From the NCBI GenBank assembly GCA_013003805.1, contig JABDII010000279.1, positions 1 through 5,991 of the forward strand: DNA of 5,991 nucleotides, in the 5' to 3' direction. Of this stretch, positions 1 to 5,991 are shown one piece after another. Origin of the DNA: Gemmatimonadales bacterium (GTDB lineage: Bacteria; Gemmatimonadota; Gemmatimonadetes; Gemmatimonadales; GWC2-71-9). The notes beneath the pieces were generated by a model. It did not search any database. It saw only the letters and a list, made by a program, of their open reading frames with translations, and was not told the DNA's origin. Within the stretch, counting starts at the first letter, position 1, and the number at the start of each line of letters is the position of its first letter. A program made the position numbers and the translations under genes.

Positions 1-1
1 C

Positions 2-1324
2 ATTCGCACCCACCTTCCCGACGACTACACCCGCAAGCGATTCGACTTCTTGTTTCGCCCGGCCGGTGAGTGGCAGGTCGACATTCACGACGTGGCCCTC
101 CGCTCGGCTCAGACCCGGGTGCCAGGTCTCGACTGGAGGGCGGCAGAGCCGGCCCTTGCTGTTGCCAGGCAATTCAGCGCGTCCGACCTCACTGGAGTCG
201 ACTCGGTACCGCGCGGACTCTATCGCCTCCTGGTCCTCGCCCAGTCGGATTCGACCCGGTTCCGCTCCAAGATGGAGCGGATGCGGACGCAAGCCCCGGA
301 ATCCTTCGAGGCTGTGACAGCGCTGCTCGCCGGGTATCAGCAGGCCGTGACGTGGTACCAGGCTGTGATGCGGTTTCTCCTGACCGAACGCTGGTTCGGC
401 GACCCCAGGCCGCGCTCGGTGGTCGACCTCGCGGGGACCGTGTGGGAGATTCCGAGTTCGCTCGTGCCCGAGATTCGTCCGCATCTGTTTGGCTATCCGG
501 AAGGCATGCCGGTGGCTGCGGTGTTCTCCTCGCTTCTCGATAGATTGATCGTTCCCCAAAACCAAACCGCGGTTCGTTGGCTGGCTCGGCATAAGAGCGA
601 GGGATTGCGACGGGTCATCGAGCGGATAGAGGAACCAGTTGGCGGCGCCCCCGTCCTAGAGCTCGGGGCCTGGCGGTATGACCTGAGCACCATCGGAAAA
701 GAAGCTCGACGTTCGCGCGGCGGGTTCCTCGAGGCCGAGGATGTCGTGTTGATCGACCCGAGCTACATGCCGCTTCTGGCGCTCGGTACGCTGCTCCACG
801 AATGGCACCACATCGTTCATGCGCATGCTAGGCTGAGTGCTCATGTGTATGAAGGCTCGTCGGGGGTCACGGTGGTGCAATCGAATCTCTTTCTGGTGGA
901 GGGCTTGGCTGAATTCGCAGCCGACCAAGTGATGCAGGAGATTGCCCGTCGCTATCCTGTGATGGCGCTGGGGGAAGCTGAGAAGCTGGCCGAAATGGCA
1001 GCCACACGTCCGACCGACGCACACCTGTTGGGGTTTCTCCTTATTCGGACGCTAGCGGACACGCTACCGCAGAAAGGCGCCGTGCAACGGCTGCTGGCAC
1101 AAGCCGACGACGATCCGTCCGTGCTCCTCGTCCTAGATACGAGCGTCGCCTCGTTGGTCCATCCATATCGTGACGCCCCGGACCTGGCCGTGGGGACTGC
1201 TCGACGGCACGTGGTCATTCCTGAGGTGACGTTCACGATCGAAGACGAGGTCCCCTTTGTGGAGGCGACGCGCATCGTCGGGCCGGAGCGCCCACGACTC
1301 TCACCACCGGAGCCGCCCTCATGA
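2..1324 (+). CDS. HEXXH zinc metallopeptidase-like protein, 5' end outside the window
   Basis: The reading frame is open from the left edge (first full codon at position 2), so the true start is upstream; a TTG at 50 is only an in-frame leucine and not a convincing start. About 440 residues are visible. The key motif is HEWHH at 797-811, an exact HEXXH zinc site. It is followed 29 residues later by EGLAEFAAD (899-925). Its first Glu is the likely third zinc ligand, as in gluzincins of the MA clan, where HEXXH is followed by an EGxAE-type helix. The 250 residues before the motif are mostly charged, helical-looking and without a membrane segment; the tail is rich in Pro, Glu and Arg. No signal peptide can be judged because the N terminus is missing. 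The stop overlaps the next start (ATGA), so it is probably co-translated with the M14 peptidase gene. Substrate and family are unknown to me. Peptidase activity is inferred from the motif only. Confidence 0.8.
   Translation: MRTHLPDDYTRKRFDFLFRPAGEWQVDIHDVALRSAQTRVPGLDWRAAEPALAVARQFSASDLTGVDSVPRGLYRLLVLAQSDSTRFRSKMERMRTQAPESFEAVTALLAGYQQAVTWYQAVMRFLLTERWFGDPRPRSVVDLAGTVWEIPSSLVPEIRPHLFGYPEGMPVAAVFSSLLDRLIVPQNQTAVRWLARHKSEGLRRVIERIEEPVGGAPVLELGAWRYDLSTIGKEARRSRGGFLEAEDVVLIDPSYMPLLALGTLLHEWHHIVHAHARLSAHVYEGSSGVTVVQSNLFLVEGLAEFAADQVMQEIARRYPVMALGEAEKLAEMAATRPTDAHLLGFLLIRTLADTLPQKGAVQRLLAQADDDPSVLLVLDTSVASLVHPYRDAPDLAVGTARRHVVIPEVTFTIEDEVPFVEATRIVGPERPRLSPPEPPS
1309..1312 (+). promoter_or_regulatory. 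Ribosome binding site for the M14 peptidase gene
   Basis: GGAG lies 8 bases before the ATG at 1321, inside the 3' end of the upstream gene. This supports ATG 1321 as the start although it overlaps the preceding TGA stop. Confidence 0.6.
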
Positions 1325-2913
1325 TCCGTCGCGGCATCGCCCTGCTGATTTCGTTGACCGGTCTGTGGACTAGCGCATTGACCGGGCAGGCCACCCGGGC
1401 TGAGCTGACCGATGGCCGGGAGACTACGAGCTACAGGGACGTGCTCGGATTTCTCGATTCGCTGGTGCGAGCCGGTGCCGATGTCCGCATCGGGACGCTC
1501 ACCCATAGCGTGGAAGGGCGGGCGATTCCCTGGGTCCTTGCGGCTCGTCCCATGGTGGACGGCCCATCCGCGGCACACCGGAGCGGCAAGCCCGTGCTTT
1601 ACATCCAGGGGAACATTCACGCCGGCGAGGTCGAGGGGAAAGAGGCAGCCCTCATGCTGCTCCGGGACCTGACGCTTGGGGCACTTGGCCCGCTGCTCGA
1701 CAGCGTGATCGTCGTGGTCGTCCCCATCTACAACGTCGACGGCAACGAGGCTGTAGGCCCAGCCGACCGGCACCGGCCTGGGCAGAATGGTCCCGCCGTG
1801 GTTGGTCGGAGGGCCAATGGGCAGGGTCTCGACCTCAACCGCGACTACGTCAAGATGGAAGCCCCCGAGACGCGGGGCGCGGCGGCGCTGATCAATGCCT
1901 GGGACCCGGACATTTTCGTCGATCTCCACACCACCAACGGGAGCTATCACGGTTACGCGCTCACGTACTCCCCGGGACTCAATTCCAACGGCGGTCCGGT
2001 GAACGACTTTGTGCGCGATGAGTTCCTTCCCACTATTCGCGACCGAATGCGCGAACGACACCAACAAGAGATCTTTGACTACGGAAATTTCAGGAATCAG
2101 GAACCGGATTCGCTGGATCAGGGGTGGTACACGTACGATCCGCGGCCGCGGTTCGGCACCAATTGGTTCGGCATGCGTGGCCGGATAGCGATTCTGAGTG
2201 AAGCCTACAGTAACGCGCCGTTCAAAGAGCGCATTCGCGCGACGTACAACTTCATGCGTGAGATCTTGAGCCTGGCAGGCGAGCGCCGCGCCACCATCGC
2301 GATGCTGCATGCGACTCGTAATCGGTGGAGCCGCGATTCGGTGACGCTCCAATCAGAGTATGCTCCGCCGAGCGTCCGCGACGTCATTGCCGAGATCACC
2401 GAGCCGGCTGGTGACGGCTCCCACGGGTTTGCCCGCCGCCGGCGGACTGGGCAGTACCGGACCATTCGCATGCCGGTGTTCGATCGCTTCGCTCCGACGC
2501 GGCGAGAGGCCGTGCCGGCGGGCTATCTGCTCCCGCCGCGGCTGACTGACGTTGTCCAGCTCCTGCGACGCCAAGGGATTCGCGTGGCCCAACTCCGGCA
2601 TCCCTGGCAGGGAACCGTTGAGGCGTTTGAGGTCGATAGCCTCACCGTGTCACGGAGAGCGTTCCAGGGCCACCGGATGGTCCGGCTCGGGGGCGAGTGG
2701 AAGCCAAGATCGGGTTGGCAGGCCGCTCCGGGCTGGTTTTTCGTGCCCACGGCGCAGCGCCTGGGGGTGCTCGCGGCCTATCTACTGGAGCCGGCTTCAG
2801 TCGACGGGGTGGCCGCCTGGAACCTGCTCGATCGCGACTTGCGTCAAGGCCGAGACTCCCCCATCGTGCGGGTTCGCCAGTGGACGGAAACCCCTATGAT
2901 AGAGCTCCCGTAG
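1321..2913 (+). CDS. Exported M14-family zinc carboxypeptidase-like protein
   Basis: This is a 530-residue protein. It begins with a short Arg-rich stretch and a hydrophobic segment (about residues 5-22), which looks like a Sec signal peptide cleaved around residues 19-27, so it should act in the periplasm or outside the cell. The M14 catalytic domain covers about residues 40-320. Zinc ligands are His100 and Glu103 (HAGE) and His203 (DLHTT); Asn173-Arg174 (LNRD) match the substrate-carboxylate-binding pair of carboxypeptidase A; Glu294 in LSEAYSN fits the catalytic glutamate. All key residues are present, so it is probably active in removing C-terminal residues from peptides, specificity unknown. 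Residues about 335-530 form an extra C-terminal region with no motif I can name; similar long extensions occur in bacterial M14 proteins of this type. GGAG 8 bases upstream supports the start. It overlaps the upstream gene by four bases, and the peroxiredoxin gene follows immediately. Confidence 0.93.
   Translation: MIRRGIALLISLTGLWTSALTGQATRAELTDGRETTSYRDVLGFLDSLVRAGADVRIGTLTHSVEGRAIPWVLAARPMVDGPSAAHRSGKPVLYIQGNIHAGEVEGKEAALMLLRDLTLGALGPLLDSVIVVVVPIYNVDGNEAVGPADRHRPGQNGPAVVGRRANGQGLDLNRDYVKMEAPETRGAAALINAWDPDIFVDLHTTNGSYHGYALTYSPGLNSNGGPVNDFVRDEFLPTIRDRMRERHQQEIFDYGNFRNQEPDSLDQGWYTYDPRPRFGTNWFGMRGRIAILSEAYSNAPFKERIRATYNFMREILSLAGERRATIAMLHATRNRWSRDSVTLQSEYAPPSVRDVIAEITEPAGDGSHGFARRRRTGQYRTIRMPVFDRFAPTRREAVPAGYLLPPRLTDVVQLLRRQGIRVAQLRHPWQGTVEAFEVDSLTVSRRAFQGHRMVRLGGEWKPRSGWQAAPGWFFVPTAQRLGVLAAYLLEPASVDGVAAWNLLDRDLRQGRDSPIVRVRQWTETPMIELP
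2895..2900 (+). promoter_or_regulatory. Possible internal -10 promoter element before the peroxiredoxin gene
   Basis: TATGAT, one mismatch from the sigma-70 -10 consensus, sits in the last codons of the M14 gene. A weak -35-like TTCGCC is at 2873-2878 with a 16-base spacer. Transcription would begin near 2907, giving a leader of about 38 bases to ATG 2945. The hexamer stands out in GC-rich sequence, but the -35 is poor, so this is tentative. Confidence 0.25.
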
Positions 2914-2936
2914 AGTGCCCAAGGCCGCCACCACTC

Positions 2937-2941
2937 GGAGG
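2937..2941 (+). promoter_or_regulatory. Ribosome binding site that helps decide the peroxiredoxin start
   Basis: GGAGG is a strong Shine-Dalgarno core 3 bases before the ATG at 2945. The spacing is short, but the alternative GTG at 2915 has only a weak AGAG about 10 bases upstream. Confidence 0.45.
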
Positions 2942-2944
2942 GTC

Positions 2945-3403
2945 ATGCTCAAGCCAGGCGATGCCGCCCCGGCGTTCACTCTCGCGTCTGAGAGTGACGC
3001 GGATGTGACCTTGGAGAGGTACCTGGGGAAAAAGGTCGTCCTCTACTTCTATCCCCGTGACGATACGAGCGGTTGCACGACCGAGGCGTGCGGATTCCGG
3101 GACAACTGGGAGGCCGTCACTCGCGCTGGAGCCGTGGTGCTCGGGGTGTCTCCCGACAGCGTGGCGTCACACCGCAAATTCAAGGCGAAGTACGATCTTC
3201 CGTTCACGCTTCTCGCTGATCCCGATCATGGTGTCGCGGAGGCGTACGGGGTGTGGGGAGAGAAATCGATGTATGGGAAGAAGTACCACGGTATCTTCCG
3301 GACGACGTTTGTGATCGATGAACGAGGCGCAATACTCACGGTCTTTGAAAGAGTGAAACCGAAAGAACACGCGGGCGAAGTACTCGCGGCGTTGAAAGGA
3401 TGA
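2945..3403 (+). CDS. bcp: Thioredoxin-dependent peroxiredoxin, Bcp/PrxQ type
   Basis: Numbered from ATG 2945, this is a 152-residue cytosolic peroxiredoxin, close to the roughly 156 residues of E. coli Bcp. It would reduce hydrogen peroxide and organic hydroperoxides, being recycled by thioredoxin. The start MLKPGDAAPAFTL is the family's usual N terminus. The active site YPRDDTSGCTTEACGF contains peroxidatic Cys44 and, five residues on, Cys49, the resolving cysteine position of atypical 2-Cys Bcp enzymes. Later features such as GVSPDS, LLADPD and the FRTTFVIDERG strand also match the family. An in-frame GTG at 2915, one base after the M14 stop, would add ten residues (MPKAATTRRV). I prefer ATG 2945 because it fits the family and has GGAGG just upstream. 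The stop overlaps an ATG of the next gene as ATGA (3400-3403), which suggests coupling. Confidence 0.95.
   Translation: MLKPGDAAPAFTLASESDADVTLERYLGKKVVLYFYPRDDTSGCTTEACGFRDNWEAVTRAGAVVLGVSPDSVASHRKFKAKYDLPFTLLADPDHGVAEAYGVWGEKSMYGKKYHGIFRTTFVIDERGAILTVFERVKPKEHAGEVLAALKG
3394..3400 (+). promoter_or_regulatory. Ribosome binding site that decides the lipoprotein start
   Basis: GAAAGGA ends 8 bases before ATG 3409, a good spacing. The other candidate, ATG 3400, would begin at the last base of this motif with no spacer, so 3409 is favoured. The site lies in the last codons of the peroxiredoxin gene. Confidence 0.5.
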
Positions 3404-3408
3404 ACGGA

Positions 3409-4482
3409 ATGCGTATTGGCCGGCGACTTCAAGGTTTGGGCTTCGGCATGGTCGTGGTTGTGGCAGCCTGTGGGGCACCCGAGCAGGCTGCTGTCCCTCA
3501 GGGGGTGTTCGTCGATCCTGAGCCCGGGGAAGCGCATCTGCAAAACATCCAAAAGCTGACCTTTGGCGGCAACAACGCGGAAGGCTATTTCTCCAAGTCG
3601 GGACAGCAAATCATCTTCCAACGACAGGAGCATGTCTCCGAAGGCTGCGATCAACAGTACGTCATCAATGCAGACGGTACCGGTCTTCGCCGGGTGTCAA
3701 ATGGTGAGGGGCGGACCACGTGCGGGTACTTCTATGACGATGATCGGCGGATCTTGTACAGTTCGACGTTCGAGCATGCTGCCGCCTGCCCTGCCCCACC
3801 GGATCATTCGCAGGGATACGTCTGGCCGATCGGACACTTCGAGATCTATACCGCAGCGTCCGATGGCAGTGATCTTCGGAAATTGACCGACAACGGGACG
3901 TACAACGCCGAGGCGACGCTCTCTCCGGACGGGTCCCGGATCATCTTCACCAGCACCATGGATGGCGATCTGGATATCTACACGATGAACGTAGATGGCT
4001 CCGATCTCGTGCGGGTGACGAACCGGGTCGGCTACGACGGCGGTGCGTTCTTTTCCCCCGATGGCAGCATGATCGTGTGGCGTGCGGGATATCCCGAGAC
4101 GGCCGCCGACTCGGCGGATTATGTCGGCCTGCTCGAACAGCGCACGGTCCGTCCGGGCAGCCTCGAGATCTGGGTGGCGAATGCCGACGGGAGCGACGCC
4201 CGGCAGGTCACGAACTTGGGAGGCGCCAACTTTGCTCCGTTCTTCCACCCAGATGGGCAGCGTATCATCTTCGCCTCAAATCACGAGAGCCAGGGCGGGC
4301 GCGCCTTCAATCTCTATCTCGTTGGCATCGACGGCACGGGATTGGAGCGGGTGACCTACCACGGCGAGTTCGACTCGTTCCCCATGTTCAGCCCTGACGG
4401 GTCGAGGTTGGTTTGGGCGTCGAATCGACATGGGGAAGAAGCACGGGAGACCAATCTGTTCATCGCCGATTGGATTGACTGA
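3409..4482 (+). CDS. TolB-like six-bladed propeller (PD40) lipoprotein
   Basis: This is a 357-residue predicted lipoprotein. An Arg-rich start and hydrophobic core lead to the lipobox VAAC, with Cys21 the lipidated residue; the following Gly does not give an inner-membrane Asp signal by the E. coli rule. The rest is a chain of WD40-like/PD40 repeats. The strand-turn pattern DGSxLxxVT recurs five times (ADGTGLRRVS, SDGSDLRKLT, VDGSDLVRVT, ADGSDARQVT, IDGTGLERVT), each next to a SPDGSxIIF-type strand. I count about six blades, with the C-terminal strand NLFIADWID probably closing on the N-terminal QKLTF strand. TolB has such a propeller, but the extra N-terminal domain of TolB is missing and no pal or tol genes are here, so it is not TolB itself. 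Three further cysteines (80, 105, 127) cluster in blades one and two and could form a disulfide. Function is unknown; binding of a protein or glycan at the cell envelope is inferred. The alternative start at 3400 adds three residues and overlaps the bcp stop. Confidence 0.88.
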   Translation: MRIGRRLQGLGFGMVVVVAACGAPEQAAVPQGVFVDPEPGEAHLQNIQKLTFGGNNAEGYFSKSGQQIIFQRQEHVSEGCDQQYVINADGTGLRRVSNGEGRTTCGYFYDDDRRILYSSTFEHAAACPAPPDHSQGYVWPIGHFEIYTAASDGSDLRKLTDNGTYNAEATLSPDGSRIIFTSTMDGDLDIYTMNVDGSDLVRVTNRVGYDGGAFFSPDGSMIVWRAGYPETAADSADYVGLLEQRTVRPGSLEIWVANADGSDARQVTNLGGANFAPFFHPDGQRIIFASNHESQGGRAFNLYLVGIDGTGLERVTYHGEFDSFPMFSPDGSRLVWASNRHGEEARETNLFIADWID

Positions 4483-4484
4483 AC

Positions 4485-4512
4485 CTTACACCTGAGCACC
4501 ATGTGGTAGGAT
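4485..4512 (+). promoter_or_regulatory. Possible promoter for lepB, perhaps giving a leaderless mRNA
   Basis: CTTACA (4485-4490) and TAGGAT (4507-4512) are separated by 16 bases in the only real intergenic gap of the left half. A start point about 7 bases past the -10 would fall on the lepB ATG at 4519, so the mRNA could be leaderless. The match is modest and unproven. Confidence 0.3.
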
Positions 4513-4516
4513 GAGG
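4506..4516 (+). promoter_or_regulatory. Ribosome binding region of lepB
   Basis: GTAGGA (4506-4511) lies 7 bases before ATG 4519, and GAGG (4513-4516) only 2 bases before it. The first is the better placed Shine-Dalgarno match for read-through mRNA from the upstream genes. It overlaps the proposed -10 element, so only one of the two readings may be functional. Confidence 0.4.
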
Positions 4517-4518
4517 CC

Positions 4519-5235
4519 ATGAAGAAAGCGGCAGCGAAGGAATCGGGATTCGTGCCCTGGATCTGGGGCTGGGTGAAGTCTATTGCCCTGGCCCTAGTGG
4601 TCTGGTTCTTTCTCCGGACCTTTCTGATCGAGGCCTTCCGGATTCCATCCGGCAGCATGGAAAACACCCTGATGATTGGGGACTTCTTGTTCGTCAACAA
4701 GGCGCTCTACGGCGCCGAGGTCCCGCTCATCAACAAGCGCCTGCCAGCTGTTCGGGAACCCCGCCGCGGCGACCTCATCGTGTTTGATTCGGTCGAGGAA
4801 GACATCAAGGTCGTCAAGCGACTGATTGGCTTACCAGGGGACACCCTTTCGATGGAGGGAGGCCAACTCATCCGGAACGGCCGGAGAACGCAGGAGCCCT
4901 ACGCCTTGCACGCGGATCCGTTGCCATCCGCCGATCCCTTTCAGCGGCAACGAATGCGTGAGTGGCAGTTACCCCATGTGGTGACCAGCGACACCGCGAC
5001 CTATTACCCCGACCTGCAGGATTGGGGGCCGATCACCGTCCCACCCGATTCCTACTTTGTCATGGGGGACAGTCGGGATAACTCGCACGATAGCCGAATG
5101 TGGGGCTTCCTGCCCCGCGAGAATGTGCGGGGTCGACCGCTGCTGATCTACTTCAGTTACGATCAGAACAGCTGGCGGCCGCTGAAGTTCATTACGGACG
5201 TGCGCTGGAATCGGATCTTTTCGACCCCGGAATAG
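4519..5235 (+). CDS. lepB: Type I signal peptidase (LepB)
   Basis: This is a 238-residue membrane-anchored serine protease that removes signal peptides from Sec- and Tat-exported proteins on the outer face of the inner membrane. A single N-terminal membrane segment (about residues 15-37) is followed by the catalytic domain. The nucleophile is Ser46 in RIPSGSMENTL (box B), and the general base is Lys100 in KRLIGLPGD (box D). Box E is GDSRDNSHDSR at 183-193, followed by WGFLP. RRGDLIVF (82-89) is box C. It is shorter than E. coli LepB (324 residues, two membrane segments) and has the one-anchor form common in other bacteria. An insertion of about 40 residues rich in Asp, Gln and Arg separates box D from box E. 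It begins 36 bases after the lipoprotein gene, with GTAGGA 7 bases before the start. Its last 44 bases overlap the convergent transporter gene. All catalytic residues are intact. Confidence 0.97.
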   Translation: MKKAAAKESGFVPWIWGWVKSIALALVVWFFLRTFLIEAFRIPSGSMENTLMIGDFLFVNKALYGAEVPLINKRLPAVREPRRGDLIVFDSVEEDIKVVKRLIGLPGDTLSMEGGQLIRNGRRTQEPYALHADPLPSADPFQRQRMREWQLPHVVTSDTATYYPDLQDWGPITVPPDSYFVMGDSRDNSHDSRMWGFLPRENVRGRPLLIYFSYDQNSWRPLKFITDVRWNRIFSTPE

Positions 5236-5991
5236 GTCGCCCGCGGGCGGTCCCACCCGCCACGAGCAGCGCGAGCAGTGCTACCCCCGCAGCGGCAAAG
5301 AAGGGGCTGCTGTCCACCGAGAGATCGCTCACCAACCCCAAGAGCATCGGTCCGGCCACCCGGGCCATCGCCCCCGAGCTTTGGAGCCGTCCGAGCGCGT
5401 GACCCTGGGCCTCCGGTTTCGTGATCCGCGAGACATAGCTAGCGGCGGTGGGCGCCACGAGCCCGGTACCGGCGGACACCAACGCGAGGACACCGAGGAG
5501 CATCGGAAGACTCCACGCGGGGGGAACCCCGGCAGCAGCACTCAGTGGCAAGAGCGCCAACCCCACGGTCAGCAACAGACAACCCACGACCATGACGCGC
5601 GGCTCGCCGAATCGAGGCGCGAGCGTGCCTACCAGCCAGCCTTGCACGACGGCCGTGATGACTCCGATGAATACAAAGAGATACGAGATTCCCTCTCGAT
5701 CGAAACCCAGGATCCGCTCACCGAAGAGGGGGAAAACCGCATAGATGACCGTGAACGCGAAGGTCTCGAGAAATATGATGCCGAGCGGAGCCAGCAAGGT
5801 TGACCATCGGGCCCTGGCCTGAATAGTGGAGCGGTCCGCGACGGCGCGGGTCTCGGGCAAAAGGAAGAGCGCGGCGAAGAAATTCACTCCACTCAACGTT
5901 GCAGCAACCAGGCCAGGCGCCGCCTCTCCCCAGCGGGAACTGAACCCACCGAGCGCCGGCCCAACGATGAATGCGACCCCGAACGCCGCAC
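5192..5991 (-). CDS. MFS drug:H+ antiporter (TetA-like, DHA1), C-terminal part
   Basis: On the minus strand the frame is open to the right window edge, so the N-terminal part is missing; 265 residues are visible, ending at TAA (5192-5194). A TTG at 5894-5896 is an internal leucine, not the start. The first visible residues are the end of TM5 with FIVGPALGG (5945-5971), close to antiporter motif C (GxxxGPxxGG) but with Ala in the first Gly position. RWGEAAPG and a TM6 with the TetA-like order SGVNFFAALFLLPE follow. After a cytoplasmic loop rich in Arg come TM7 to TM12, including the motif-A-like loop GWLVGTLAPRFG after TM8. This layout fits proton-driven efflux by the TCR/Tet-like DHA1 group at the inner membrane. 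The substrate cannot be told, and tetracycline resistance should not be assumed. The last 14 residues are a hydrophilic tail written across the end of lepB on the opposite strand. Confidence 0.9.
   Translation of the reverse strand, partial: AAFGVAFIVGPALGGFSSRWGEAAPGLVAATLSGVNFFAALFLLPETRAVADRSTIQARARWSTLLAPLGIIFLETFAFTVIYAVFPLFGERILGFDREGISYLFVFIGVITAVVQGWLVGTLAPRFGEPRVMVVGCLLLTVGLALLPLSAAAGVPPAWSLPMLLGVLALVSAGTGLVAPTAASYVSRITKPEAQGHALGRLQSSGAMARVAGPMLLGLVSDLSVDSSPFFAAAGVALLALLVAGGTARGRPIPGSKRSDSSARP
5238..5261. other. GC-rich palindrome and hairpin just after the lepB stop
   Basis: CGCCCGCGGGCG (5238-5249) is a perfect 12-base palindrome starting two bases after the lepB TAG. An overlapping hairpin is also possible: GGCGGT (5246-5251) with ACCCGCC (5255-5261), one C bulged. 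Neither strand has a T-tract after it, so it is not a standard intrinsic terminator. It also encodes the GGTARGRP stretch of the convergent transporter, so it may be only a by-product of GC-rich codons. A role in ending the lepB transcript is possible but unproven. Confidence 0.3.

Noticed and set aside
952..2352. Long minus-strand open frame of 466 codons opposite the HEXXH and M14 genes
   Set aside because: Its translation has no recognisable domain, it crosses the junction of two well supported genes, and long antisense frames are common opposite GC-rich coding sequence.
3697..4248. Minus-strand open frame of 183 codons opposite the propeller lipoprotein
   Set aside because: The translated product looks like a mirror of the repeat codons (Arg/Val/Gly-rich, no domain) and the plus-strand gene is clearly real.
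4475..4480. TTGACT as a -35 box for lepB
   Set aside because: At 16-18 bases downstream there is only ACCATG-like sequence, and TAGGAT is 26 bases away, too far for a sigma-70 promoter.
3409..4482. Naming the propeller lipoprotein tolB
   Set aside because: It has a lipobox, lacks the TolB N-terminal domain and has no tol-pal neighbours within the window.
5381..5803. Plus-strand open frame of 140 codons after lepB
   Set aside because: It is antisense to the transmembrane segments of the MFS gene and gives a hydrophilic, low-complexity product rich in Arg, Glu and Gln with no fold signature.
5192..5991. Calling the transporter a tetracycline resistance gene (tetA)
   Set aside because: Only the C-terminal part is visible, motif C departs from the usual form, and many DHA1 proteins share these features without exporting tetracycline.
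1..5991. New defence, toxin-antitoxin, phage or mobile system
   Set aside because: All six genes are assignable to housekeeping, envelope or transport families, base composition is even, and there are no transposase, integrase, direct-repeat or terminal-repeat signals.

Overview
This 5,991-base window is dense, GC-rich bacterial chromosome with six protein genes and almost no intergenic space. I see no RNA genes, mobile elements, CRISPR arrays or long repeats. The gene content (exported M14 metallopeptidase with a long C-terminal extension, PD40/TolB-like lipoprotein, Bcp peroxiredoxin, compact signal peptidase I) and the codon bias toward G/C fit a diderm bacterium. Gemmatimonadota or a related environmental lineage is my best guess. 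That is an impression from protein style, not a database result.

Layout. (1) Positions 2-1324, plus strand: the 3' part of a gene for a HEXXH zinc-metallopeptidase-like protein; its start lies to the left of the window. (2) 1321-2913, plus: exported M14-family zinc carboxypeptidase-like protein. (3) 2945-3403, plus: thioredoxin-dependent peroxiredoxin (Bcp/PrxQ type). (4) 3409-4482, plus: lipoprotein predicted to form a six-bladed TolB-like propeller. (5) 4519-5235, plus: type I signal peptidase (lepB). (6) 5192-5991, minus: C-terminal part of a 12-TM MFS drug:H+ antiporter of the TetA-like (DHA1) group; its start lies to the right of the window.

The first four genes are tightly packed. Stop and start overlap as ATGA at 1321-1324. 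A stop is followed after one base by a possible GTG start at 2911-2917. A second ATGA lies at 3400-3403. This suggests co-transcription and translational coupling. lepB follows after 36 bases and may also have its own promoter. lepB and the MFS gene converge and overlap tail to tail by 44 bases, so the lepB transcript must end inside the antisense of the transporter gene.

How they may work together: the M14 protein carries a Sec-type signal peptide and the propeller is a lipoprotein, so part of the cluster encodes cell-envelope proteins. LepB is the general enzyme that would mature the M14 protein, while lipoprotein signal peptidase (not here) would mature the propeller. No shared pathway can be shown from this window, and I found no convincing new defence, toxin or mobile system. 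The least explained parts are the HEXXH protein, the C-terminal domain of the M14 protein and the orphan cysteine-bearing propeller lipoprotein.
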